Shown in pieces: positions 44,562 through 52,624 of a stretch of DNA of 64,000 bases. Below the pieces are notes generated by a model. That model saw only the letters and a program-made list of their open reading frames with translations, did not search any database and had not been told where the DNA came from. Source of the DNA: Lachnospiraceae bacterium AC2029 (GTDB lineage: Bacteria; Bacillota; Clostridia; Lachnospirales; Lachnospiraceae); contig JNLK01000001.1 in the NCBI GenBank assembly GCA_000703065.1, positions 1,054,001 to 1,118,000 of the forward strand, in the 5' to 3' direction. Every line of letters begins with the position of its first letter. Within the stretch, counting starts at the first letter, position 1. A program made the translations under genes and the position numbers.

Positions 44562-47500
44562 TTATTTCCATCTCTCCAGCCTCTGCTCAAGCTCCTCAAT
44601 GGGGAGCGGTTTTGCATAGTAGTAGCCCTGGAAGCTCTGTACACGGTACTTTTTCAGGATCTCCTTCATGCCCTCGGTTTCGATACCCTCGATACATACC
44701 TTGGCGCCAAAGGTGGCAGCCACATTTACGAAGTTCTCTACCAGGGCCTTCTCCTTCTCATCCTCCTCGATCCGGAGCACAAAGCTCCGATCGATCTTGA
44801 TGGTATCAAAGGGAAGATTCTTCACAAGTCCGATGGAGGAGAAACCTGTTCCGAAATCATCCAGCGCGATCTTCACTCCATATCCCCGCATGGCTGCGAT
44901 CATATCCCTAAGGATTCCCATATCCAGCAGTCTGCATCGCTCCGTGATCTCCAGACAGAGATGATCCGGCGGAAAGTCCACCAGCTTCAGCTTCTGCAGC
45001 ACCATATCCACAAATCCGTTCTTCTCCAGCTGGGTATAGGACAGATTCACATTTACCACGAAGTCCGGTATCTGCTTCATGATCCTTTTAGCATCTCGAA
45101 GGGCTGTCTCCATGATCCATTCCCCAAGCTCCGGGAACAGCGGATCCTTCTCCAGAAGAGGGATGAACTGGTCCGGAGGTACCACTCCGTAACGCTCGCT
45201 CTTCCATCGGATCAGCGCCTCCGCACCGATGAGCTTCTCCGTTCCGGAATCCACAACCGGCTGATACACCAGATAGAACCCTTCGTAGTTCTTCATGATG
45301 GAACCGCGGATGTAATGAAGCTTCTCTATCCTTTGGGAATTATCGTTGTTAATGGCATTCCGGAAGTTCACAAGATCCCCTTGCTTATGAAGCTTGCTCT
45401 CACTATATGCGAAGCTGAGGCAGGCAAATACGGTCTGGGCGTCCACATCAAATTCATTCACCGAGATGTGACCTGCGTTCAGATCCAGGATAATACTCTT
45501 TCCCTCCACGTCAAAGCTGGTCCTGCAATACCTCCGAAACTCCTCATACCTGTTCAGGATCGTATTCGAATCATACGTATTGCCTATAACCACGAACTTT
45601 GTTCCGTCCAGACGGAAGACCTGTCCGGTATTACCGACAAACTCATAGAGATATCGTGCAAACCGCTGTAGGATCTTATTTCCGAAATGATATCCGTAGA
45701 CTTCATTAAACTCAACAAAACGCCCGATGCCGACGAGAGTGATCTCCATTTCCTTCTCCCTCGCCATATTCCCCTGCAGGTTCTCCAAAAAGCCGTACTG
45801 ATTACCCAAGCCCGTCAGCGTATCGATATGCGCCTGAACGGAATGATTCCGGATAGATCCCGCAAAATATTCCGGCACACCGTTTTTGTCGATCAGCACC
45901 GTACCACGACAGGTACAGATCACGTATTCTCCGGTAGCCTTGCGGGCACGGTACTGCATATCATGTCCGTCTGTCTTTCCACGGAAGATATTATCAATCT
46001 CGGCATGATAGACCCGGATATCCTCCGGGTGGATATGCTCTTCCCAGATATCTCCGGCTGCATACATATATTCAGAAGGCATACCGAAGGCAGCCACGGC
46101 ATTCTTTGACCATCTGGATATATCATAGCGCATATCACAGAGATATACATAAGTATCTTCCGCAACGATGGAAAATGCTTCGTAGAGCCGGTCCAGCCGC
46201 CTCCGTCTTTCATCCGGATACTCCTGCAGCTTCTCTACTGCTGAAGGATAAGCATGCAGATCCTCTTCGGGATCATCCGTCGATGTATCCGTCCCATCTG
46301 CATCCTTTGTTCTTTTCTTTCTCTCGTACATCAGCTTATCGGCACGTTCAAAAACATCCTGCATCCGGATGTCCTTCTCCGGATCATAATCCGACATGCC
46401 AAAGGCAATGGTGACCTTCCCCTTCTTCTTATTCTCTTCCTGCAGCCGTGTAATCTCAACCAGCAGGTCCATACGGTTTTCATAGTCGCTCCCCTTCAGG
46501 ATCACCGCGAACTCATCTCCGCCGATCCGGAAGACCGGGCTGTGCTTATATACATTGCAGACGCATTCGCAGGCACTCCGGATAAATTCATCCCCGGCGC
46601 TGTGTCCGCAGGTGTCATTTACATGCTTCAAACCGTTGATGTCACCGACCACGATCGCAAAGGGCACTTCCTCACCCTTCTGAATCTCCCTGTCAATCTG
46701 CATCTCCGTACTGGAATAAGCATGCTTGTTTTTCACTCCGGTCAGAGCATCCTTGTTGGCCAGTTCCATGGCCGAGCCGATGGCCTGTTCAAATTCAAGT
46801 TCTTTCCGTCTTGCCGCATCCACATTTGCAACTGCTACGATGATGTGATCCGAATCCTCCTTCGGACGCACCGCGAACAGGGTTACATACTGCGGACGGC
46901 CGTCCAGCATCAGACGGTAGTTATAGAACAGCTTTCCCGTCCCCTCCAGACTGCGCAGCAGGTAATCCTTCTGCATCACCAGACGCATCATGGGCAGGTC
47001 TTCCGGATAGATATCCCTCTTCATATTCTCCTGGGTCTCCGCAAAGAAATTGCCGCCCCGGCTTCCCACCTTCAGCTTACTGTACTTCTCACTTGCACTG
47101 TACTCGGCGTACTCATTTGTCTGCAGATTGACATGATAGATCACCTCATAGCGCGTAGCCAGCGCCATGGCGATCTCATCAAATGCACGGCTCTCCGCAA
47201 GAAGGGACTGCTCCCTGCGGATCTGCGCATCAATATTCATAACGCCCATGACGATATGTTCCGGATCATTCTTCGGACGTACCACGTTCATGGCAACATA
47301 TTTCGAAGTATCTCCGAGCTGCTGCCGATAGGTGAGGGAAAGGGAACCCGACTCCTTCAGATTCTGAAGGAGCCTTTCCTTATTCATGGCTTTCAGAACC
47401 CGCTTCATATCCTCATGATAGATATACTTCCGAATGTCCACCTCGGCATCGGCAAAGAAATCCTCCCCGTTTTTGGCAGTTCCCAGCTTTGCATACTCAT

Positions 47501-48038
47501 CACTGGCACTGTACTGGGTATAGGAATTATTCTCGGCATTGACATAGTAGATCACCTCATAGCGGCTGGCCAGGGCTCCGGCGATATGCTGGTAGGTCTG
47601 AATCTCCATGTCCTTCTGATTTTCGATCTGCCATTGCGCCTCGGTATTACGCACACCGATGACCACCTTCTTCTCAAAGCCACGTATGGTCTTCAGGTAA
47701 TAATGAACCGGCTCGCCATTTATCATGAGACGATAATTCATGGTGAAGGACTTTCCTGTCTTAAGAATCCCCAGTACGGTCTCCTTCTTAAAGGAATCCA
47801 GGAAATAACCCTGATCGTCGGGATACACCTGTTCCCGCACGTCCCGGACCACATCCTCGAAGAAATTCATTCCTGAAGCACGAATTACCAGTTCCTTATC
47901 ACTGCCCTTCGTTAGATACTCCACATAACTGTCATCCACAGCGTCGATGACAAAAATACTGTCATAGTCACCTGCCAGTGCCACTGCAAGTTCTCCGAAT
48001 GAAATGGGGGCGTTATTATTCGTTTTTTCAGTACCCAT
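44562..48038 (-). CDS. GGDEF-EAL protein with three repeated sensor-like domains
   Basis: An 1158-aa cytosolic protein. Residues about 8-390 are three tandem repeats of about 125 residues of PAS-like character, recognised by RYEVIYYVNAENNSYTQYSA and RYEVIYHVNLQTNEYAEYSA and by xxxIYxED segments. A GGDEF domain follows with intact VFRIGGDEFAVIL but no RxxD inhibition site, then a further PAS domain (about 590-715) and a second, degenerate GGDEF (FRLDGTKFVV). The C-terminus is an EAL domain with GAEALIRWK, VNVNLSYTQL, LEITERCRLLD, DDFGTGFSSI, IKIDRSF and EGIET, so the phosphodiesterase residues appear complete. It may both make and break c-di-GMP under control of an internal signal. It lies directly upstream of the hybrid kinase on the same strand. 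RBS is GAGG before the ATG. Confidence 0.92.
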   Translation of the reverse strand: MGTEKTNNNAPISFGELAVALAGDYDSIFVIDAVDDSYVEYLTKGSDKELVIRASGMNFFEDVVRDVREQVYPDDQGYFLDSFKKETVLGILKTGKSFTMNYRLMINGEPVHYYLKTIRGFEKKVVIGVRNTEAQWQIENQKDMEIQTYQHIAGALASRYEVIYYVNAENNSYTQYSASDEYAKLGTAKNGEDFFADAEVDIRKYIYHEDMKRVLKAMNKERLLQNLKESGSLSLTYRQQLGDTSKYVAMNVVRPKNDPEHIVMGVMNIDAQIRREQSLLAESRAFDEIAMALATRYEVIYHVNLQTNEYAEYSASEKYSKLKVGSRGGNFFAETQENMKRDIYPEDLPMMRLVMQKDYLLRSLEGTGKLFYNYRLMLDGRPQYVTLFAVRPKEDSDHIIVAVANVDAARRKELEFEQAIGSAMELANKDALTGVKNKHAYSSTEMQIDREIQKGEEVPFAIVVGDINGLKHVNDTCGHSAGDEFIRSACECVCNVYKHSPVFRIGGDEFAVILKGSDYENRMDLLVEITRLQEENKKKGKVTIAFGMSDYDPEKDIRMQDVFERADKLMYERKKRTKDADGTDTSTDDPEEDLHAYPSAVEKLQEYPDERRRRLDRLYEAFSIVAEDTYVYLCDMRYDISRWSKNAVAAFGMPSEYMYAAGDIWEEHIHPEDIRVYHAEIDNIFRGKTDGHDMQYRARKATGEYVICTCRGTVLIDKNGVPEYFAGSIRNHSVQAHIDTLTGLGNQYGFLENLQGNMAREKEMEITLVGIGRFVEFNEVYGYHFGNKILQRFARYLYEFVGNTGQVFRLDGTKFVVIGNTYDSNTILNRYEEFRRYCRTSFDVEGKSIILDLNAGHISVNEFDVDAQTVFACLSFAYSESKLHKQGDLVNFRNAINNDNSQRIEKLHYIRGSIMKNYEGFYLVYQPVVDSGTEKLIGAEALIRWKSERYGVVPPDQFIPLLEKDPLFPELGEWIMETALRDAKRIMKQIPDFVVNVNLSYTQLEKNGFVDMVLQKLKLVDFPPDHLCLEITERCRLLDMGILRDMIAAMRGYGVKIALDDFGTGFSSIGLVKNLPFDTIKIDRSFVLRIEEDEKEKALVENFVNVAATFGAKVCIEGIETEGMKEILKKYRVQSFQGYYYAKPLPIEELEQRLERWK

Positions 48039-48152
48039 AGCTCGTCCTCTTTTCTCGTCATACTGTCAAACCGGTGCCGATGGTATCGTTTTCATTGTAC
48101 CATGTTTTTACTGCGTAGAGGGGATTATCTTCCCATTTTCCTTGATTTTTTT

Positions 48153-48202
48153 CTGATCTCCCTGCCTGCCGAAGAAGCTGATCTCCCTGCCTGCCGAAGA
48201 AG
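48153..48202. repeat. 25-bp tandem duplication downstream of a lipoprotein gene
   Basis: CTGATCTCCCTGCCTGCCGA... of 25 bp occurs at 48153-48177 and 48178-48202, with a third partial copy (CTGATCTGCGG). The rest of gap 48039-48222 has the likely -10 box TACAAT of the GGDEF-EAL gene, about 60 bp before its start. Confidence 0.8.
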
Positions 48203-48222
48203 CTGATCTGCGGTCGTTACGA

Positions 48223-49152
48223 CTACTCTACGGTCAGCTCTTCACCCGGTTTCAGGATGATCCTTCCGGGCACATCGAAGCTTTCCGCTACAGCCTGGTC
48301 AAAGCCGTTGGTATTGTCCGACGGAACCATATGATACGGGATGCTGTGCTTTGCACCAACCGTCTTCGCGCATTCGATCGCCTCCGCCATGTCCATGTTG
48401 TAAACTCCGTCGCAGCAGAAGAACGCGTAGTCCAGATTTCTTCCGGCAAGCTCCTTCATCTGCGGAGTGGTCGAGGTATCTCCTGAGAGATAAACACTTT
48501 TCCCGTTCGTAAATGTCAGGATGTATCCCACGCAGTTCGAAACATCATGATTCCTGTTGTAGCCTGCCTCCACAGCCTCAACCTTCACATACCCGAGATC
48601 AAAGGTCTGATGACTGCCGCCCTCCAGTGCTTCCTTCCAGGTGATCGTCCTGCAGTCCGCCTTCCTGTTCCTGATAAGATCCGTCTGTGTATGATCATAA
48701 TGTCCATGCGTGATGAGGATCAGATCCGCCTCATTTTCATAACCGTCTCCCATGAAGGGATCCACGTAGATCGTCTCCCCACCGGATGTTGTGATCCTCA
48801 TACTTGCATGTCCCTGATAGTAAATAACCGCACTTCCCATATTCTCACCTTCGCTTTCTGTACCTTCCCCGGCTTCCTTCTCTGTATTTGCTTCCGTTGC
48901 GGTATCCTTCTCCGTTACGCTCTCCGTTACTTCGCCTTCAGAACCGGGTTTCTTTGTATCCGTCCCGGCGTTCGTCGAAGCTTCCGTGACTGTTGCAGAG
49001 TTCTCTGTCGTTTGGTTCGGATCCGCTGCAGCAGCTGTCGTTCCGGTATCCTTCGCTCCGGAACCGCAGCCCGCCAGCGTCAGGACCATGGTACAGAACA
49101 GAAGGAACACCACTGCCTTTCGACGGACCTTGTCAGATAAATTACATTTCAT
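48223..49152 (-). CDS. metallo-beta-lactamase-fold lipoprotein
   Basis: A 309-aa protein with a lipoprotein signal ending TLAGCGSG (cysteine near residue 29). A Thr/Glu/Ala-rich linker to about 100 is followed by a metallo-hydrolase domain. ITHGHYDHTQTDLI is the zinc-binding HxHxDH motif, YLSGDTSTTPQM carries the third-site aspartate and SIPYHMVPSDNTNGF the last histidine. It is nearest to the UlaG/YtnP-like hydrolase group acting on lactones or phosphodiesters, but here it is anchored outside the membrane. Substrate cannot be named. It sits upstream of the GGDEF-EAL gene and downstream of the repeat protein, each on the minus strand with moderate gaps. Confidence 0.85.
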   Translation of the reverse strand: MKCNLSDKVRRKAVVFLLFCTMVLTLAGCGSGAKDTGTTAAAADPNQTTENSATVTEASTNAGTDTKKPGSEGEVTESVTEKDTATEANTEKEAGEGTESEGENMGSAVIYYQGHASMRITTSGGETIYVDPFMGDGYENEADLILITHGHYDHTQTDLIRNRKADCRTITWKEALEGGSHQTFDLGYVKVEAVEAGYNRNHDVSNCVGYILTFTNGKSVYLSGDTSTTPQMKELAGRNLDYAFFCCDGVYNMDMAEAIECAKTVGAKHSIPYHMVPSDNTNGFDQAVAESFDVPGRIILKPGEELTVE

Positions 49153-49180
49153 GAAAAACTCCCGTACAAATAATTACTGT

Positions 49181-50476
49181 TTATTTCAGGTAGAAATCAT
49201 CTCTGTCACCAAGGCCGAGGCCCTCTCCCTCACTGAAACCGAAGGCATCTCTTTCCCCGGATCCAAAGCCGTCCCGATTTCCGAGGCCTGACTCGTCTCT
49301 GTCTCCGAGTCCGCCGGCTCCCAGGCTGAAATCGCCTCTTTCTCCCAGGCCCAGGCCGTCTCCGCCTCCCAGGCTGAAATCTCCTCGCTCTCCGAGGCCC
49401 AGACCATCTCCGCCTCCCAGGCTGAAATCTCCTCGCTCTCCGAGGCCCAGACCATCTCCGCCTCCCAGGCTGAAATCTCCTCTTGCTTCCAAATCCATCG
49501 AGGGCTGACTCTCATTCTCACCGGAGCCCGGCATATCGATCCCGGAGCTACCCGGCATATCAATTCCTCCGCTGCCCGGCATATTGATCCCGCCGGCACC
49601 CGGCATGTCAATTCCTCCGCTGCCCGGCATATCGATCCCCTTGGAGCCCGGCATATCGATCCCGCCATTGCCGGACATATTGATCCCTCCGGCACCCGGC
49701 ATGTCGATCCCCTGGCTCTGGGAAAGTTCCGCAGCATCCTCCGGGTACATCATCAGTCCGAAATACGGTGTTCCGTACTCTCCCTTCCGATAGGGATCCA
49801 TGGTACGGAGCAGGTTATGCTCCTTCAGATAGTTGTTCAGCATTTTGATATAATCCGTAAGGCGGCGCATCTCCGGTTCACTGACTCCGCCATAGGCAAT
49901 ATATGCCTGTCCCAGATCACGGAAGGTATTCACAAGGAACCTGGACATACTGAATCCGGAACTGATGGGGCCTGCTCCTCCGCCCTGCTCATCATCCACG
50001 TAATATTTCAGGGACTGAGGAACCGTATTCGGAAACTCCGGAGCCAGACTGTTCTCGTTTCGAAGCTGAAAATACATCTGTGTGGTCAGGTTCATTCTGA
50101 GAAGCGAGCAGACCATGCCCACCTGCTGCACCGGATCCGCATGATCCGGGTTGTGCAGATACCCGAAAAATGACAGGTAATCCTTCCGAAGCTGGTCATC
50201 CGGCCGAAGTGCTCCTTCCTCGGGACTTTCTATCCTTGACGCCAGCTCCAGCGCATGCTGAAGGGACTGATTTACCGCCTCCGGCAGACTGATCGTGGGC
50301 GGCGCCTGCATTGACGGATCCGGATAATCCGAACCATCCGGCTCCTGGTATCCCCTTGAGCGGCTCATGGTAGCCGCAAGCATATTCTCTCTCTGCCGCT
50401 GTTCTCTGGCATCCTCCTCCTGCTTCTGCATGATACTTCCTACCAGTCCGAACAGTCCCCCTCCTATTCTTGCCAT
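49181..50476 (-). CDS. repeat-rich protein of unknown function
   Basis: The ATG at 50476 with TGGAGG 7 nt upstream gives 431 aa; the frame is open further out but unsupported. The first 230 residues are globular and unrecognised (MARIGGGLFGLVGSIMQKQ; QMYFQLRNENSLAPEFPNT). Then come eight 8-residue units of type GIDMPGSG, followed by four 16-residue units ERGDFSLGGGDGLGLG, and a Gly/Asp-rich tail ending DDFYLK. There is no signal peptide. Such glycine-rich tails make flexible or assembling regions. It lies between secreted wall enzymes and the MBL lipoprotein. Real coding is indicated by in-frame repeat periods (24 and 48 bp) and a good ribosome site. Confidence 0.8.
   Translation of the reverse strand: MARIGGGLFGLVGSIMQKQEEDAREQRQRENMLAATMSRSRGYQEPDGSDYPDPSMQAPPTISLPEAVNQSLQHALELASRIESPEEGALRPDDQLRKDYLSFFGYLHNPDHADPVQQVGMVCSLLRMNLTTQMYFQLRNENSLAPEFPNTVPQSLKYYVDDEQGGGAGPISSGFSMSRFLVNTFRDLGQAYIAYGGVSEPEMRRLTDYIKMLNNYLKEHNLLRTMDPYRKGEYGTPYFGLMMYPEDAAELSQSQGIDMPGAGGINMSGNGGIDMPGSKGIDMPGSGGIDMPGAGGINMPGSGGIDMPGSSGIDMPGSGENESQPSMDLEARGDFSLGGGDGLGLGERGDFSLGGGDGLGLGERGDFSLGGGDGLGLGERGDFSLGAGGLGDRDESGLGNRDGFGSGERDAFGFSEGEGLGLGDRDDFYLK
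49320..49511 (-). repeat. 48-bp tandem repeat within the repeat protein gene
   Basis: CCCAGGCTGAA recurs at 49320, 49368, 49416 and 49464 with 48-bp period, encoding the 16-residue ERGDFSLG units. The middle copies are almost identical, pointing to recent duplication. Confidence 0.9.
49522..49715 (-). repeat. 24-bp tandem repeat within the repeat protein gene
   Basis: Eight copies of a 24-bp unit (CCCGGCATATCGATCCC on the plus strand) encode GIDMPGxG octapeptides. Confidence 0.9.
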
Positions 50477-50623
50477 AATTAACCTCCATCCTTTACCTTC
50501 AAAATGATCACTTCGTAAACTATCCCTGCTCCGGTTTTTGCCCCTTCCGGACCACCTTTTCAAAGGGATAGATATAGTCCATTTTAGTATATCACGTTCT
50601 CGCCTTAAACGCACCATGAATAT

Positions 50624-50654
50624 AAGCCGGCGTACCCGTCAGATACGTCGGCTT
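50624..50654 (-). terminator. hairpin after the large amidase gene
   Basis: AAGCCGGCGTA (50624-50634) pairs with TACGTCGGCTT (50644-50654), one wobble pair, 9-nt loop. It is 31 bp beyond the stop and followed on the minus strand by ATATTCATGG. Confidence 0.6.
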
Positions 50655-50684
50655 TCACTTCAGAGGCACCATGCCCAGACTCCG

Positions 50685-52565
50685 TTACTTAGCAACATAG
50701 TATCCGGATTTATCGAAGGTATACTTCACTCCGTCAATGATATATGACGCGCCTTTTGCATACCATCCGGTGGTATCACCGAACCACCATCCTTTGCTGT
50801 CCTTATGCCAGCTTCCTCGGGCCTTGTAGGTCCAGGCGCCGTTCTTTCCGAGCCAGTATCCGCCGACCCACTCCGAAGCCGCCATGGTGCCGTCCCGGTG
50901 GAAGCAGTACCACTTCTTCCCGATCTCCTTCCAGCCCGTGACCATCCGGCCCTTCTGATCCATGTAGTACCATGCGCCATTCCATTTGACCCATCCGGTC
51001 TGCATGGCTCCGGAGGCATCCAGGTAATACCACTTCCCGCCGTCGGAAAGCCATCCTGTCTTCCTGGTTCCGTTCTTCAGGTAGTAGTAGCGGACGCCGT
51101 CCTCCACCTGCCAGCCGGTCACATATACCGTGACACGAAGCACCACGCCGCCGTCATCGAATACCAGCGCCAGAGATCCCTCACCGTTCTTCATCCGTTC
51201 CAGGAGTCTGGGAGTAATGGTTACACTGCCGTCTTTTATGGAAACCTCACCTGTCTTGGATTTGGATGTGATCCCGGGACCATATACTTCCACCGTCTCG
51301 GATACGGAATTCGTCTTTACAGTGATCCCCTCTTTGGAACCTCTCTTCCAGACAAATGTAGTCTTATCCGCCGTGATCAGCGGTGAGGTTATATTGATCC
51401 GGATCGTCAGGCTTCCGTCTGCAAAACTGAGGGTCACCACATTTTCGCCGTCCGGAAGATAGTCCAGAAGGGCAGGTCCGATGGTGATCTCTCCGTATCG
51501 GAGGATCAGTTGCTGGGGCCATGTGGTATTATCATCAAAGAAACCGTTGTCTGCCGTAAGAAGCACCTTCTTGGCTTCGGAATTTGTCTTCACCAGAAGA
51601 CTTTCGCCGCTGCCGCGGGTCCATTTGAAGGAGGTCTGCTCTGCGGTGATCTCCTTCGGCTCCGGTGCCTTGTATGCTCCATACTCGGCATAGGCCATGA
51701 TACGCTTGTAGTTCAGTGCCTTCACCTGTCCGTGGTATGCCTCATCCAGATCCAGATCCATCTCGCGGATGGTTACTGCATAATCCGTATTTCCGTTGAT
51801 GTAGGTAAGCACATGGGTATCCGCATCGTAGCTCACCACAATACCCACGTGATTGAAATAATCTCCCGTTGTATCCCAGGAGAAGAAGATCAGTCCGCCC
51901 GGCCGGTAAGGAATCTCATAGGGATCGATATCCGTATGACTGTAGCGGCTCCAGTCGTAAGCTGCCACCTTGCGGGCAGCCGCAGGAGTATACCATACCT
52001 TATCATGATCGAAGTTGAAGGCAGTGATCCAGCTTGATGCGTTACGTTCTTCACGGGGATCCGCATAGTACGAATAGAAATATCTCTTCAGCTCCGCTTC
52101 ACTGTAATAACCTGCCTGATACATGCACCAGCTGGCAAAGATCGCGCACCAGTCACAGTCCAGATAGATTTCTTGTCCTGTGCGTCCCATAATGTATTCC
52201 TGGGCCCAGCGTGTGAACTCCGTATTGCCTGCACCGTTGACATTGTCCCCCGGTCCTTCTTCACCGGTCCAGAGATATCCCGCTTCCCGCGCCGCCTCCG
52301 GCGTGGTTCCCGACATGCAGTAATCCTTATAGCCCTCCTGTGAAAGAGCCACGGCAATCACCCGGTCCATAATGTCCTGATCCGCACTCTCCGTCAGTGC
52401 CGCCTGCAGACGTGTGTAATACTCCGTGCCCTTATATTCCTCGGAATATGAGGTATCCTCCGCCGCCTCCGAAACGAAGCCGGAGAAGGAAGCCAGCGGC
52501 GTCATCAGCGCCAGCATGGCAGATGCACAGATTGCCGTAACACCCTTTTTAAAACTCTTCTTCAT
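50685..52565 (-). CDS. secreted CHAP amidase with Ig-like pair and wall-binding repeats
   Basis: A 626-aa exported protein with signal peptide to about residue 35. Residues 50-300 form a CHAP-type domain: YLDCDWCAIFASWCMYQAGY contains the nucleophile cysteine, and GDYFNHVGIVVSYDADTHV the histidine. Residues about 310-400 and 405-490 are two copies of a beta domain (ITAEQTSFKWTRGSGES; ITADKTTFVWKRGSKEG). Then come wall-binding repeats (GWLSDGGKWYYLDASGAMQT and similar) and a last module GWWFGDTTGWYAKGASYIID shared with the protease upstream. It should cut peptidoglycan or a related peptide amide at the surface. The ATG follows AAGGAT at a normal distance. It is 59 bp downstream of the protease gene and probably co-expressed. 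Confidence 0.87.
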   Translation of the reverse strand: MKKSFKKGVTAICASAMLALMTPLASFSGFVSEAAEDTSYSEEYKGTEYYTRLQAALTESADQDIMDRVIAVALSQEGYKDYCMSGTTPEAAREAGYLWTGEEGPGDNVNGAGNTEFTRWAQEYIMGRTGQEIYLDCDWCAIFASWCMYQAGYYSEAELKRYFYSYYADPREERNASSWITAFNFDHDKVWYTPAAARKVAAYDWSRYSHTDIDPYEIPYRPGGLIFFSWDTTGDYFNHVGIVVSYDADTHVLTYINGNTDYAVTIREMDLDLDEAYHGQVKALNYKRIMAYAEYGAYKAPEPKEITAEQTSFKWTRGSGESLLVKTNSEAKKVLLTADNGFFDDNTTWPQQLILRYGEITIGPALLDYLPDGENVVTLSFADGSLTIRINITSPLITADKTTFVWKRGSKEGITVKTNSVSETVEVYGPGITSKSKTGEVSIKDGSVTITPRLLERMKNGEGSLALVFDDGGVVLRVTVYVTGWQVEDGVRYYYLKNGTRKTGWLSDGGKWYYLDASGAMQTGWVKWNGAWYYMDQKGRMVTGWKEIGKKWYCFHRDGTMAASEWVGGYWLGKNGAWTYKARGSWHKDSKGWWFGDTTGWYAKGASYIIDGVKYTFDKSGYYVAK

Positions 52566-52624
52566 CCTTTAATCCTTTCTTCTCCTATAACCGACATTTT
52601 CCTGTCCTTTACTCAGAATGCCAC

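Noticed and set aside
48153-48202. Duplication as an attachment site
   Set aside because: It is a simple 25-bp tandem copy with no integrase nearby.
49320-49715. Tandem repeats as a CRISPR or satellite
   Set aside because: The 24- and 48-bp periods are in frame within a coding gene and give regular peptide repeats.
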